A DNA stretch of 64,000 nucleotides, from NCBI RefSeq assembly GCF_000582685.1, contig NZ_ALWD01000002.1, forward strand, positions 1 through 64,000, in the 5' to 3' direction. Position 1 is the first letter of the stretch; each line of letters begins with the position of its first letter. The translations under genes and the position numbers were made by a program. Below, piece by piece: positions 44,228 to 55,600 of the stretch. The notes below the pieces were generated by a model, which made no database searches, was not told the DNA's origin, and saw only the letters and a list, made by a program, of their open reading frames with translations. This stretch comes from [Scytonema hofmanni] UTEX 2349 (GTDB taxonomy: Bacteria > Cyanobacteriota > Cyanobacteriia > Cyanobacteriales > Nostocaceae).

Positions 44228-45628
44228 ATGCTTAACAATAAAATAGATAATGGTGGCGATTTATTAGATAATTCGTCTCATTCTTTTGCGCCGATACATA
44301 CAAATTCATTAGATGCAGATAGGCTGATAAGTACATATCGTAGTGCTTGCAGTTTTTATAATGAATTATCTAATGTTCTGGAAGATTCAATTTATAAATT
44401 TGACAGCGCCACAGATACTAACAATCAAGATTTCCAATATACTAATACACCTGACGCTTGGCTTGATAGTTCAACAACAGGTCAATTAGGTATTAATTAT
44501 GCTCCCGGAATAATTGATTACAATACAGGTAAATTGATTGGTGATAGTAATAACGAGTTTGATACTAATAGCTATCCATCAAATACCGATGACCTACAGG
44601 TAAGTAATTCTGATTTTGGTGAGGCTGAATTATATCAATTAAGCACAGATACTGGCTCAACTGAACCATATTTGACTGCACAATCTCGCCGATTTAGTGA
44701 AGTGTATGGCTACGGCTTAGTTGATGCAGCAGCAGCAGTTGCACAATCTATAGGGCGATCGCCTTTTGCTGATGTTGTTAACCGAAGTAATTACTACGAT
44801 TGGGGACTGGATGCGATTAGTGCCCCGGAAGTCTGGACACAAGGATATTCGGGCAAGAATGTTGTTGTCGCAGTAATTGACACGGGAGTGGATTATACTC
44901 ACGCAGATTTGAACGATAATATTTGGATCAATTCTGGCGAAATTTTCGGTAACGGAATTGATGACGATCGCAACGGATACGTTGATGATATTATTGGCTG
45001 GGATTTTGTTAGCAACGACTATGCCCCAATGGATTATGAGGGTCATGGAACTCATGTTGCTGGAATCATTGCCGCTGAGAACAATGGATATGGGACAATC
45101 GGTGTTGCCTATAACGCTAAAATAATGCCGATTCGGGTGCTGGATGAAAATGGAAGTGGTAGTTATAACAATATTGCCCGTGGAATTGTCTATGCTGCTG
45201 ACAATGGCGCAGATGTAATCAATCTAAGTTTGGGTGGTGGTTACTCTTCTGCACTTGAACAAGCGATCAAATACGCAACCCAAAAAGGTGCGGTTGTTGT
45301 TATGGCAGCAGGAAATGAAGGTGCATACAAACCGACAAATCCAGCAGCTTTGGCGACAAATTACGGTATTGCAGTCGGTGCAATTGACTACGACAGGTAT
45401 GTGGCTGATTTCTCAAACTGGGCGGGTGACAATAGTAATCTAAATTATGTAGTTGCCCCTGGTGTTGATATTTATTCCACAGTTCCCGGTAATAAGTATA
45501 AATTCATGGATGGCACTTCGATGGCTACACCTTATGTTTCCGGTGTGGCTGCACTGATGCTGAGTGCTAATCCTAATTTGACTCCGAATCAAGTACGTCA
45601 AATTATTACCGGAACTGCGATCGGTTGA
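44228..45628 (+). CDS. subtilisin-like (S8) serine protease
   Basis: The 466-residue product contains the S8 triad: Asp in VAVIDTGVDYTHADL (about 217), His in GHGTHVAGIIA (about 273) and Ser in GTSMATPYVSGVAALM (about 431), with the oxyanion Asn in VVMAAGNEG. The first 190 residues are Asn, Asp and Ser rich, and no classical signal peptide is seen. Export without a Sec signal or use of a prosegment is possible. It sits alone between two regions, and could process secreted proteins, including the haemagglutinins or peptide precursors, but nothing shows this directly. It ends soon after the catalytic Ser, so the C-terminal extension seen in many relatives is missing. Confidence 0.88.
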   Translation: MLNNKIDNGGDLLDNSSHSFAPIHTNSLDADRLISTYRSACSFYNELSNVLEDSIYKFDSATDTNNQDFQYTNTPDAWLDSSTTGQLGINYAPGIIDYNTGKLIGDSNNEFDTNSYPSNTDDLQVSNSDFGEAELYQLSTDTGSTEPYLTAQSRRFSEVYGYGLVDAAAAVAQSIGRSPFADVVNRSNYYDWGLDAISAPEVWTQGYSGKNVVVAVIDTGVDYTHADLNDNIWINSGEIFGNGIDDDRNGYVDDIIGWDFVSNDYAPMDYEGHGTHVAGIIAAENNGYGTIGVAYNAKIMPIRVLDENGSGSYNNIARGIVYAADNGADVINLSLGGGYSSALEQAIKYATQKGAVVVMAAGNEGAYKPTNPAALATNYGIAVGAIDYDRYVADFSNWAGDNSNLNYVVAPGVDIYSTVPGNKYKFMDGTSMATPYVSGVAALMLSANPNLTPNQVRQIITGTAIG

Positions 45629-46153
45629 TGCGTTCCTTTTTGAAGGGGGCATTGGGCATTAGTAATAATATCAGGTTTACATGATTAATATAATACCCGC
45701 TTAACCTCGCCCCTTTCCTTAATAAGGCTACCATGTACACACAACTCGGAAAAACCTCACCCTCGCTTTTAGCTACGCTAAAATCTTTCCCTCTCCTTGT
45801 TAAGGCTATCGTGTACACACAAGTCGGAGTGGCTTGTTCAACCCGCGTTTTACCCCCCTTAATCCCCCCCTTATAAAGGAAAATCTTGTTCCCTCCCCTT
45901 TATAAGGGGAGGGTTAGGGTGGGGTAATTCAAGGACTGGTAGTGATTCGATTACTTGTGTGTACACCGTAGCCGCAAGTTCGGAGAGGGATGTCCGGAAC
46001 GGACAGGGTGAGGTTTTTCAAATCGGGTGATATTTTTGCATGAGTTCACCTTTGCCAGAAATATAAAGCTATAAGGTCGTACCGAATAAATTGCTTTTAC
46101 TTGCAGGAGGTGGAAAAATTGAGGATAATTGGTTTTGAGTATGTAAAAACACC
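45629..46153. other. intergenic region with dispersed repeats
   Basis: No gene is supported. Bases 45710-45830 and 45950-46015 contain related units with GTGTACACACAA and CCTCACCCT, in direct and inverted forms. CCCTCCCCTTTATAAGGGGA near 45893 is a hairpin of a common cyanobacterial repeat family. A strong ribosome-binding-like AGGAGGTGG at 46104 is not positioned for the next gene. Confidence 0.45.
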
Positions 46154-47614
46154 GTGGCTTCGATATCAAAATACTGGGAATTTGTCAAGTTAGATTCTAC
46201 TAGTAAACGCCGGGTTGAAATGATTGTTGCTGCTCAAACTTATTTGAAAAAACAATTTCCAGAATTGACTGAAAAGGTTGAAGTTTCCGATGCAAGGGTA
46301 CAGCGTCAACTTTGGCAGCAAATCCAATCAGGCAAAGAAACCGATACGCATGAACGTCAATTAGCAGAAATTTGTCTGCGCTGCTACATCTCTGGGCAAA
46401 TTTATCAAGTTTGCCTTAATTTGGCAACGAAGTTTGGCAATCAAAATGGCTTTAATTGTCAAGATTTGTTACCGTTTGTGTTGGATGATGAGATACTGTT
46501 AGCAACGCGAAACCAGCCAGAAAAGCTTGCATCAAAGTCAACTCAAAGGAGTTCCTATCAATCTTTAGCGACTAATGTTTTGAAAACATTCGATCCAGCT
46601 AAAGGATCGCTCAATACGTGGGTAAGTCGTTATGTGAAACAACATCCAGAACTGAAGCGGTATTTACTTCAGCATGGCGTTTTTTTAGTTAGCGATTGGG
46701 CACTTTTGAACGATACAAAGCCGAAGGAATTGGAACGAATTTTAACTGATATGTATCGTTTGACATCAGTGGAAATTCAGCAACTCTACGAACTTTTAGT
46801 AAGTTACCACACAGTTTACCGGGAAGACCGTTTGCAACAAAGACTCACAGGAGGGACGCTACCGTGTCAGCAGCCTACATCTGAGCAGTTAATTCGTATT
46901 GCTAAGGCTCTGCAAACTTCTACTGGGCATAAACTTAGCACTGAGGGGATATTAAGTCAACTGCACGCGATCGCATCCAAACTTAGACGATATAAAATCA
47001 CTGCACAAGGAGGAAATGTTTCTTCGATTTCTTTTGATCAACCTGAAATTCAACCAATTGTAGAGCGATCGCGTAGCGTCTTTGACGGAGAATCGCAAGC
47101 TACTGAAGACGATGAAGAACAACTTGAATTTGTTAAGTTATATCAAAATCAATTTATTGAATGTTTAGATCAAACTCTTGCCCAAGTTATTGATGAGTAT
47201 ATCACTAAACTTCAACGCAAACGTTCTTCAGTTGAACAATCATTTCTCACCGCTTTACATCTTTTTCATTGTCAAGGTCAATCGATGAACCAAATTGCAC
47301 CACAAATTAATTTAACAAAACAATATGAAGTTACTCGCTTATTAAAACTGAATGAATTGCGTGCCGATATTCGTCAGCGGTTGTTGGTGAAGTTGCGCGA
47401 TCGCGTTCTTGATACCGCTAAATTCTTTGTAGATTCTGAACGCTTGCTTTTTTTAGACCGACAACTAGAATTGATTTTGGATGAACAAATTTCTGGCATT
47501 ATCCAAGAAGCAGAATCTGAAGCAAAAAATCCAATTCGCAATCAACCCTTACGCAGTTTATTAGCACGTCGTCTCTGCCGTTATCTCGAAAGTAGGAGAC
47601 AGGAGAATAATTAA
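46154..47614 (+). CDS. sigma-70-like RNA polymerase factor family protein
   Basis: The 486-residue product has FDPAKGSLNTWVSRYVKQHP (about 155-174), which resembles sigma region 2, followed by LKRYLLQHGVFLVSDWALLN. Near residue 375, CQGQSMNQIAPQINLTKQYE with VTRLLKLNELRADIR resembles a region 4 helix-turn-helix. Spacing between the two is much longer than in standard sigma factors. The start is a GTG at 46154, with no good alternative nearby. It is followed 50 bp later by a DUF1822 gene and then the CHAT and TPS genes, so it may direct expression of that block. The sigma call is moderate. Confidence 0.6.
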   Translation: MASISKYWEFVKLDSTSKRRVEMIVAAQTYLKKQFPELTEKVEVSDARVQRQLWQQIQSGKETDTHERQLAEICLRCYISGQIYQVCLNLATKFGNQNGFNCQDLLPFVLDDEILLATRNQPEKLASKSTQRSSYQSLATNVLKTFDPAKGSLNTWVSRYVKQHPELKRYLLQHGVFLVSDWALLNDTKPKELERILTDMYRLTSVEIQQLYELLVSYHTVYREDRLQQRLTGGTLPCQQPTSEQLIRIAKALQTSTGHKLSTEGILSQLHAIASKLRRYKITAQGGNVSSISFDQPEIQPIVERSRSVFDGESQATEDDEEQLEFVKLYQNQFIECLDQTLAQVIDEYITKLQRKRSSVEQSFLTALHLFHCQGQSMNQIAPQINLTKQYEVTRLLKLNELRADIRQRLLVKLRDRVLDTAKFFVDSERLLFLDRQLELILDEQISGIIQEAESEAKNPIRNQPLRSLLARRLCRYLESRRQENN

Positions 47615-47663
47615 AAATGCATAATCTCAAATCGAAAATTAACTTTATCTATCTATTTCAACT

Positions 47664-48956
47664 ATGATGAATCAACCTCTAGCAACATCAGATTTGCCGG
47701 ATTTACCCGATTGGCAATCTCTCAACGAAACCCGCATTGAACTATTACCAAAGCATTTCCAAAAAGCTGCACGTCTAAGTCAATCTATACATCTGCCAGA
47801 ACAACGCTGGCAAGTTTACCTTTGTGCGTTGGGGGTTTTGGGGTTTGAACAATGGCTTCAAGAACGCGCTCCCGATTTGCAATTGCAGAGCGATCGCGCT
47901 TCGATTTGGCAACCCGCATACGCAAATTTGTTTGCAGCAGCGTGCAATATCCAAATTGGTGATTTTAAAGTTTGTCTCTTAACTTCTAACAATTTAACTA
48001 ATCAACATAGCGTCCCTTTCGCAGTTTTAGATATACCTGATTTTGCCGCTCATTTCTACGTGCTAATGCAGGTTGAGGAAGAGGAGCAGCAAGTTGCTGT
48101 ATCCGGGTTTATGAACTACAACCAGTACCTTCACTATCAACAAACAGAACGCTTACAAGTAGATGCAGATTGGACATACACAATACCTGAAACCTGGTTT
48201 GACTCAAACCCTGATGCGCTTCTGCTCAATCTCCGCTGTCTGGATGCAGATGCAATTCAACTACCTGCTAAAACAACTAGACAAATTGATACAAATACAG
48301 CGTTGCGACAAAAGCTGACTACGCTGACATCTCAACTGCAAAAACAGCCTTTTTCGCGACTGCTCACAGTCAAAGAAGGCACAAGCCTACTGAATAATCC
48401 AGACTTGATTCACTATTCCTATAAAATTCTAAGTCCTTCCCTTGCCCAACCATTAATCAACGTTGGTTTTTGGTTACGCAATCAAATCGATGCGGTAGCG
48501 AGTGAATTGGGGTGGATGCTGATGCCATTTCCAGCATTATCAGAATTACGGACGTTGCAAGACGAATTTGACCAAATTCGCTCTGGATTAGAGCAAAACT
48601 CAATTCATATTCCCTCAGCAGCGCGGGGTGCTTACCGTGATTTGGAGTGCGATCGCGGTAGTTTGCGGCTATACGCAATTATGTGGGTGCTATCGGAAAC
48701 AACGGAAAACCGAGAATGGGTCTTGCTGATTGCCTTGGGTTCTCAACCACAAAGGCAAATGCCAAAAACTTTGAAATTAGAGGTGCGTGATGAAACACAG
48801 TTATTATTCGCAGAATCCCTTGAAGACACAAGTAAAAACATACTCTACGCTCAAGTTATTGGCAATTGGGACGAGCGGTTTTGGGTGACAGTAACTGTAG
48901 ACAATGAAACTGTATTTGAAATTCCTCCTTTTGGTATGGAATTGCAAGCCACTTAA
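47664..48956 (+). CDS. DUF1822 family protein
   Basis: The 430-residue product starts MMNQPLATSDLPDLPDWQSL. FQKAARLSQSIHLPEQRWQVYLCALGVLGFEQWLQERAP, in parts, fits the DUF1822 opening. The central part is hydrophilic and the end (ERFWVTVTVDNETVFEIPPF) is beta-rich. The family is almost confined to cyanobacteria and is regularly found beside CHASE2/CHAT and sigma-like genes, as here. Biochemical role unknown. It probably belongs to one transcription unit with the gene before it. Confidence 0.75.
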   Translation: MMNQPLATSDLPDLPDWQSLNETRIELLPKHFQKAARLSQSIHLPEQRWQVYLCALGVLGFEQWLQERAPDLQLQSDRASIWQPAYANLFAAACNIQIGDFKVCLLTSNNLTNQHSVPFAVLDIPDFAAHFYVLMQVEEEEQQVAVSGFMNYNQYLHYQQTERLQVDADWTYTIPETWFDSNPDALLLNLRCLDADAIQLPAKTTRQIDTNTALRQKLTTLTSQLQKQPFSRLLTVKEGTSLLNNPDLIHYSYKILSPSLAQPLINVGFWLRNQIDAVASELGWMLMPFPALSELRTLQDEFDQIRSGLEQNSIHIPSAARGAYRDLECDRGSLRLYAIMWVLSETTENREWVLLIALGSQPQRQMPKTLKLEVRDETQLLFAESLEDTSKNILYAQVIGNWDERFWVTVTVDNETVFEIPPFGMELQAT

Positions 48957-49315
48957 ATATAAAACAACAGTTAGTAAAATATAGTTTTTCTGCGGATTTA
49001 TGTTACTGTAAAAAATAAATTCCATTTAATAACTATCAACAAAGTGGAGCATAACAACATAAATTGCTAACTAAAACAGATATTTTTTAGCTAATGGTAA
49101 ATTTACATTTATTTATTAGGAACATGTAATTACAAATGTTAATATTATATCTGGTAAATCAGAAATATTGTAGAGACGTTCCGGCGGAACGTCTTGACGA
49201 CCGTAGTAGTGTTTTGATTATTGTTAGAGAATATATCAGAGATTTATATAACAACAATACGGCAAACTCCGCATCTTTAGAGCGTCTTAATTATCATCTT
49301 TAATTCGCCAGAAAT
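48957..49315. other. AT-rich intergenic region with palindrome
   Basis: This 359-bp gap holds the palindromic GACGTTCCGGCGGAACGTC near 49178, also present near 37415. The rest is AT-rich and probably includes the promoter of the CHAT-CHASE2 gene. No gene is supported. Confidence 0.5.
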
Positions 49316-51742
49316 ATGAAATATAATTCCCATCTTTTTAATCTAAAAGTTCAAAAAATCGAGCAAATCTGTTTGTTCGAGTTGTCTTGGGGACAAGGAC
49401 AAAGATTAACTCAGCAGGTTAATTATCCAACTAATTTAACTTTGTTGTATCAAGAGTGGCGACAGGCATATCTGTGCTTTTATCAGTCAGAACAAATGCG
49501 GGGACGGACAGTTGGTGGTGGAGTGGTCGCACTCTCGTTAGACTGGCACGCAGAACTTGTGAAAGCGGAAACCAAATTGATGTTTGAGTTTCATCGCTGG
49601 TTGCGTAGTGCCGAATTATATGAAATCCGGGCAACTATTGCTCAAATCAGCCAGGAACTTGTCAAAGGGAATCCAGGAGTTAGCGAAGCGGTAAAAGTCT
49701 TTCTTACCTGTGCCCCGATTGAATTAGATCGCTTTCCTTGGGAAGCGTGGGAGATTGGCACCGAATTTGCTAGCGCTGGAGCGATTCAAATCATTCGCGC
49801 ACCTTTAAATATTGGAGCGAAAACTGAAACACCGCAGAAAAAGCAACATCAGCGACGTGCGCGCATTTTAGCAATTTTGGGTGATGATACAGGGTTGAAT
49901 TTCCAGGCAGACAAAGAAGCCGTAAGATCGCTCCTTAGCATCGCGGAGGTTGAGTTTGTTGGTTGGCAACCAGAGCAAACCCCAAGTCAAGTTATCCAAC
50001 AAATTAGCGAAGCGATCGCTTGCGAACAAGGATGGGATGTGCTGTTTTTTGCTGGACACAGCAACGAATCAGATATGACAGGGGGTGAATTGGGTATTGC
50101 CCCTGGTATATCGATTTCCATCAACGAAATTGCACCCCAACTGAGTGCAGCCAAAAAACGCGGACTTCAGGTAGCAATTTTTAACTCATGCAGCGGGTTA
50201 AATATCGCCGATTCCTTAATTGACTTGGGTTTCAGTCAAGTTGTAGTCATGCGGGAACCGATTCACAACCGCGTCGCCCAAGAATTTCTGGTACGATTTC
50301 TGCAAGGATTGGGGAAACACCTTGATGTATACGAATCGGTGATGGAAGCGCGGCAATTTCTCCGCATGGAGAAAAGCCATACTTACCCCTCGTCTTACTT
50401 AGTACCTTCCTTATTTTGCCATCCTGGGGCGAAATTATTTCGCATTCCTCCCTTTCAGTGGAAACAGCGTTTGCGGCAAAGTTTACCAACTTACATTGAA
50501 GGGATCGCTCTTGTAGCAAGTCTCACCCTTAGCGTACTTCCCCCCATACAAAATTTGCTGCTAGATTCGCGAATGGTGGCTCAATCAGTTTACCGCAATG
50601 TCACCGCCCAAATTCCATCGGAAGAAGTCCCCCCAGTCGCATTAATCGAAATTGATGCCGAATCGATTTACCGCGCTGGACTTCTTGATTCTCAACTTCG
50701 ACCCATGAACCGCAGCTACATCGGCAAGTTAATTGATAGCACCAGAAAGTTGAATGCTTCCGTCGTTGGTTTAGATTTTACCTTCGATACGCCACAAAAA
50801 GACCCGCCATCCGGGGATGAAGATTTAGGCAAAGCGGTGCGTCGTGCAGTCGATGGGAATATGTGGCTAATTTTTGGGGCAATTCTAGAACCGAATAGAG
50901 AAATAGGCACAAATGAAGCGATCGGCATTAACAAGTGGAATTGGACATTGCAAGGATATACTGATGCTTATCATTACCTTGTAGAAATGCCCGATCCCCA
51001 GCGAGATTGTCGTCAAGCTTGCCCGATCGCTTATTTGATGTCTCTGGTGCAGACTGCTAACCAGGAAATGACAGAATTACCCAAGCCCCAAACTAATCGG
51101 GTAACAAATTTACGCGCTCAACTACTTGATGTCATTCAGCAGCAGCACCCCGAAAAAGGCAACTTATCTGCATTGTTACAGTTGCGTTCTCCTGTTGGGT
51201 TGCAGCCGTTAGTTGATTTCTCCCTACCTCCCGATCGCGTCTATACCAAGATTCCCGCTTGGAAATTGCTGGAAAATCCAGATATCAACAAGTTTCCCTT
51301 AATTTCCAAACAGGTAGTATTAATTGCCACAGGAAGCGATGAACGCTTGGGAATTGCCGCCAGTCAGCCAGATCGCTCACCCGCACCCCCCGCTATAACT
51401 TATTGGACAAAGCAAGATTGGCTGACAGGAGGTGAATTTTTAGCATACATGACCCAGCATTTTCTCACACGTCGTTTGGTTATTCCCATCCCCGATATTT
51501 GGATGATTGGAGTGGCGGTTATTTTCAGTAAAATTGCGGTATTTGCAGTTAATCGTAAGTCTCAATTAAATCCCAAATTTCGCCTAAAAATTATCGCTAG
51601 TTCCCTTGGTACAGTCATCATCTATGGCATTCTTGGGCTGCAAATTTATATATCTGCTGCGGTTTTAGTTCCCTGGTTTTTACCCTCGGCTGTTTTTTTA
51701 GCTTACGTTTTACCTGCTACAAGGAGAAAGTATCATGTTTAA
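49316..51742 (+). CDS. CHAT-CHASE2 membrane protein
   Basis: The 808-residue product has an N-terminal region with a CHAT (caspase-like) peptidase domain: His in LFFAGHSNESDM (about 243) and Cys in AIFNSCSGLN (about 290). A membrane segment near 395-415 precedes a CHASE2 sensor domain (VALIEIDAESIYRAGLL, VVGLDFTFDTP) outside the membrane, and three C-terminal membrane segments end it (from about 720). Both catalytic residues are kept. The arrangement suggests an extracytoplasmic signal controlling a cytoplasmic protease. It overlaps the DUF928 gene by 8 bp. Confidence 0.85.
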   Translation: MKYNSHLFNLKVQKIEQICLFELSWGQGQRLTQQVNYPTNLTLLYQEWRQAYLCFYQSEQMRGRTVGGGVVALSLDWHAELVKAETKLMFEFHRWLRSAELYEIRATIAQISQELVKGNPGVSEAVKVFLTCAPIELDRFPWEAWEIGTEFASAGAIQIIRAPLNIGAKTETPQKKQHQRRARILAILGDDTGLNFQADKEAVRSLLSIAEVEFVGWQPEQTPSQVIQQISEAIACEQGWDVLFFAGHSNESDMTGGELGIAPGISISINEIAPQLSAAKKRGLQVAIFNSCSGLNIADSLIDLGFSQVVVMREPIHNRVAQEFLVRFLQGLGKHLDVYESVMEARQFLRMEKSHTYPSSYLVPSLFCHPGAKLFRIPPFQWKQRLRQSLPTYIEGIALVASLTLSVLPPIQNLLLDSRMVAQSVYRNVTAQIPSEEVPPVALIEIDAESIYRAGLLDSQLRPMNRSYIGKLIDSTRKLNASVVGLDFTFDTPQKDPPSGDEDLGKAVRRAVDGNMWLIFGAILEPNREIGTNEAIGINKWNWTLQGYTDAYHYLVEMPDPQRDCRQACPIAYLMSLVQTANQEMTELPKPQTNRVTNLRAQLLDVIQQQHPEKGNLSALLQLRSPVGLQPLVDFSLPPDRVYTKIPAWKLLENPDINKFPLISKQVVLIATGSDERLGIAASQPDRSPAPPAITYWTKQDWLTGGEFLAYMTQHFLTRRLVIPIPDIWMIGVAVIFSKIAVFAVNRKSQLNPKFRLKIIASSLGTVIIYGILGLQIYISAAVLVPWFLPSAVFLAYVLPATRRKYHV

Positions 51743-52457
51743 TCAATCATTCTTTAGCCTTGCACTTATTCCCGTCATCAGCTTTGGTGGTGTCAGCAGC
51801 GAAATAGCTACACCGTTCAGGCAAAATCGGCAAATTGCTCAACAAGTTACTACTAGGGCAGCTTTATTTTGGCAGACTCGCCCCCGCAAACGAAATATAT
51901 CACGATCGCTTACAAGTCAGGTTTGTGCGATCGCACCTGGTTTACTAGAGACATATCAAGTTTGGAGCGATCGACCATTATTTTTGTGGCACAGTCAAGG
52001 GAAAAATAAAGACCTTCAATTAACACTCCGCGACTTTGATACTCAAGAGGAAGTCTGGACGCAAAAAGTCAACATTGCCGATCAAAAAGTATCCTACAGC
52101 GGTAAAGAACCCTTAAAACCGGGCAAGCGTTATCAATGGCAATTATCAGGAAGTCAAGCTTGGGCAACATTTCAAATAATGCCAGCAGACCAGCGCAACC
52201 AAATTCAACTTGACTTGCAAGCATTAGAGCAAAAACTAAAAGCCAATAAAGCCTCACAAGAAGAAATTGCCCTGAAAAAAGCAGATTACTTTCTCAATTA
52301 CGAAATCAAACACAAAAACGAACCCGGAATTTTTCATCCTTGGTCTGATGCTTTGCAGGCTCTGTACATTGAAAATGCATCTCCATCCTTCGTTGAGAAA
52401 CGCGAAGCATATATAGCCAACTTGTGTACAGATCCTACAGCCACTAAGCAAAAGTAA
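51735..52457 (+). CDS. DUF928 family protein
   Basis: The 240-residue product starts MFNQSFFSLALIPVISFGGV, a signal peptide. The DUF928 pattern follows: CAIAPGLLETYQVWSDRPLFLW with YRWQLSG-like later sequence, LEQKLKANKASQEE and GIFHPWSDALQAL. The family is found with CHAT/CHASE2 and TPS genes in cyanobacteria and is probably periplasmic. It overlaps the preceding gene, so the two are translated together. Function unknown. Confidence 0.8.
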   Translation: MFNQSFFSLALIPVISFGGVSSEIATPFRQNRQIAQQVTTRAALFWQTRPRKRNISRSLTSQVCAIAPGLLETYQVWSDRPLFLWHSQGKNKDLQLTLRDFDTQEEVWTQKVNIADQKVSYSGKEPLKPGKRYQWQLSGSQAWATFQIMPADQRNQIQLDLQALEQKLKANKASQEEIALKKADYFLNYEIKHKNEPGIFHPWSDALQALYIENASPSFVEKREAYIANLCTDPTATKQK

Positions 52458-52625
52458 TTTTGATAGGTTTCTCTTCGTAGTAAGCACTTCAGTGCTTTCT
52501 TTCTTAAGCGTTTATTTTTCCTCAAGATTACATCAAGAGTGCTTTCTTTCTTAAACGCTAAAGCGCTTACTACGGTTTATTTTTCCTCAGGATTACATCA
52601 CCGAACCTTAATCAAAATACATTTT
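52458..52625. repeat. paired palindromic repeats before the haemagglutinin gene
   Basis: GTAGTAAGCACTTCAGTGCT near 52479 and CTAAAGCGCTTACTACGG near 52558 are inverted relatives, with AAGAGTGCTTTCTTTCTTAA repeats between. The same family occurs near 32625. It may form a stem-loop in the leader of the downstream gene. Confidence 0.6.
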
Positions 52626-55600
52626 ATGACAAATAAACCGAATTGGCTTCAATTACTGATATTCAGCTTCATCACATTTGCCAGCACACCAGCGATCGCC
52701 CAAATTACCCCTGATAATACTTTAGGTGCAGAAAATTCTCGCTTCACACCCAACGTTTTAATTAACGGTGCATCTGCCGATCAAATTGATGGTGGTGCAA
52801 CTCGTGGTAGCAATCTTTTCCACAGCTTCACCCAGTTTAGTATCAACGATGGGCAAAGAGTGTATTTTAGCAACCCTATTGGAGTAGAAAATATTCTCAC
52901 GCGGGTGACAGGAAAAGAAGCCTCAAATATTTTCGGAACCTTGGGAGTTAATGGTGCTGCAAATCTATTTTTAATCAATCCCAACGGGATTTTATTTGGA
53001 AAAAATGCCCAGTTAGATATACGCGGTTCATTTCTGGGCACGACAGCGAATCAAATTCAATTTGGAAATCAGGGAATTTTCAGCGCGACAAATCCCGCAG
53101 CACCACCTTTGTTGACAGTTCAGCCTTCGGGGTTGCTGTTTAATCAGATTAATTCGGGGGCGATCGCTGCTAACCAAGCTCTGTTAAGTGTAGCCCCAGA
53201 AAAAAATTTGACATTGGTCGGCGGTGATATTAATTTAAACCGAAGCATTCTGGAGGCTTTAGGTGGACGGGTTGAACTCGCCGCGATCGCAGGAACAGCA
53301 ACTGTTGGTTTAAATCCCGATACTAGTCTCAGCATTCCAACGGATCTTCCACAAGCAGATGTGTTGCTTAATCAATCGCAAATTGATGTCAGATCTGGCA
53401 ATGGCGGCAGTGTTCGCATCAATGCCCGCAATCTAAACCTCACAAATAGCTTTGTTTTAGCTGGTATTGCGTCAGGACAAAACGCTGGCGGTCAAGCGGG
53501 AGACATTAGCATTAACGCGATTGGAGCTATAAAACTTGATGCAGGCGCAATTGCTAATTTAATATTCGAGAATGCCTTCGGCAATAGTGGCAATATTAAT
53601 ATTAATACGGGTTCTCTTTCACTGACAAACGGTGGTCAACTAGATGCTAGTGTATTTGGACAAGGAAATGCTGGAGATATCACAATCAACGCTCGTGATA
53701 CCGTTTCGCTAGAGGGTGTCAATCCGAATGGACTTGCCAGCACAATCTTTACCGAAGTGGTTAGTGGTGCAAGCGGCAATGGAGGTGATATCAGAATTAC
53801 TACAGGTTCTCTATCGGCTACCAATGGTGGTTCACTCGTTTCTAACACTCGCGGACGCGGCAATGCCGGGAATATTTTCATCAACGCTCGCGAAGCAGTC
53901 ACGTTTGCAGGGAGGGGACCGAATAACACCAGTGGCGCTTACAGTCGTGTTACGCAAGATGCAGTTGGCAGGGGAGGCAATATTGAAATCACTACAGGTT
54001 CTCTTTCCCTTACAAATACAGCGTTACTGGTTACTAGTACCAATGGACAAGGGGATGCGGGTAATGTAATTATCAATGCACGCGATCGCGTTCTATTAGA
54101 TGGAACGAGAGCAAATGAAAGCTTTATTCCAAGTTCCATACTCAGCAGTGTCGGAACGAGAGCAGTGGGCAATAGTGGTGATGTGCGAATTACGGCGGGT
54201 TCGCTCTCCGTCCTTAATGGATCTGAATTGAATGCAACTACCAGAGGACAAGGCAACGCAGGTAATATTATTCTCCAAGTAGGAGATCGCACCGTATTTG
54301 ATGGGGGCACTGCCTTAAGTAGCGTGGTTCAAGGAGCAATAGGCACAGGGGGCAATGTGGAAATCTCCACAGGTTCGCTTGCGGTTATCAATGAAGCTGT
54401 TTTGGCTGCAAGTACTAATGGACAAGGTAATGCAGGTAGTGTGAGAATCAACTCTCGCGATCGCATCACCTTAGATAGAAGTGGCATCTCTAGCAATGTT
54501 CGGAGGGAGGCAGTAGGCAATGGGGGCAATATTGATATCACCACTGGATCGCTCATAGCCACCAATGAATCGCAACTCAATACCTTCACTTCTGGACAAG
54601 GCAACGCAGGTAATATCACTGTCAACGCCCGCGATATTGTCTCCTTGGATACAGATACAATCCTCCTCAGTGGTATCGAGCCAGGGGGAACAGGCAAGGG
54701 CGGTAATATTACGATTACAGCAGATTCCCTTTCGGTAACAAATGGTGCTTCGCTAAATGCCAGAACCCGTGGAGGCGGCAATGCAGGAAGTATTTCCATC
54801 ACTGCCCGCAATTCAGCTCTGTTTTCGGGTACTGGTGCTAGCGGATTTTCTAGCGGAGCGTTCAGCCCAGTGAGAGAGAATGGAGTGGGCAGAGGCGGTA
54901 ATGTTGAAATCACAACGGGTTCTCTAGTGGTAAACAATGGGGCGCAACTGGCTGCTGGTACTCAAGGAAGAGGTGATTCAGGCAGCGTCATCATCAATGC
55001 CCGCGATTCTGTTGTACTTGGAGGAGGGACAGCCGATAGACAGTTTAGTAGCGCTATCTTCAGTAACGTAGATGAAGGCGCCATAGGAAGAGGGGGAAAT
55101 GTTGAGATTACAACGGGTTCGCTTTTGGTTAGCAACGGAGGGCAACTGCTTTCTGCAACTGAAGGACAAGGCGATGCAGGCAATGTAATTATTAATGCCC
55201 GCGATCGGATTACTTTTGACGGGAGTAGCGCTGATGGTCGCTTTGTCAGTGGTCCTTTCAGCAGCGTCCAGGAGAATGCTGTGGGAAATGGAGGAGATAT
55301 TCGGATTTCAACCAAAAATTTGTCGTTAACTAACGGAGCGCAATTGGTTGCTGCAACCAGAGGAAATGGAAATGCAGGAAATGTCATAGTCAATGCCCAA
55401 GATTCCATCTTGCTAGACGGTATAGACAATCGTGGTCGTCCCAGCGGTATTTTTACCAGTGCATTAAATACAGCCACCGGACGTGGTAGCAACATTACGA
55501 TAAATACCAATTCACTCCAGTTGCGTAATCTGGGTGAGATTAATGCTGCAACGGCAAACAATCAACCGGGTGGGAATATTTCCATCAGAGCCAACACAGT

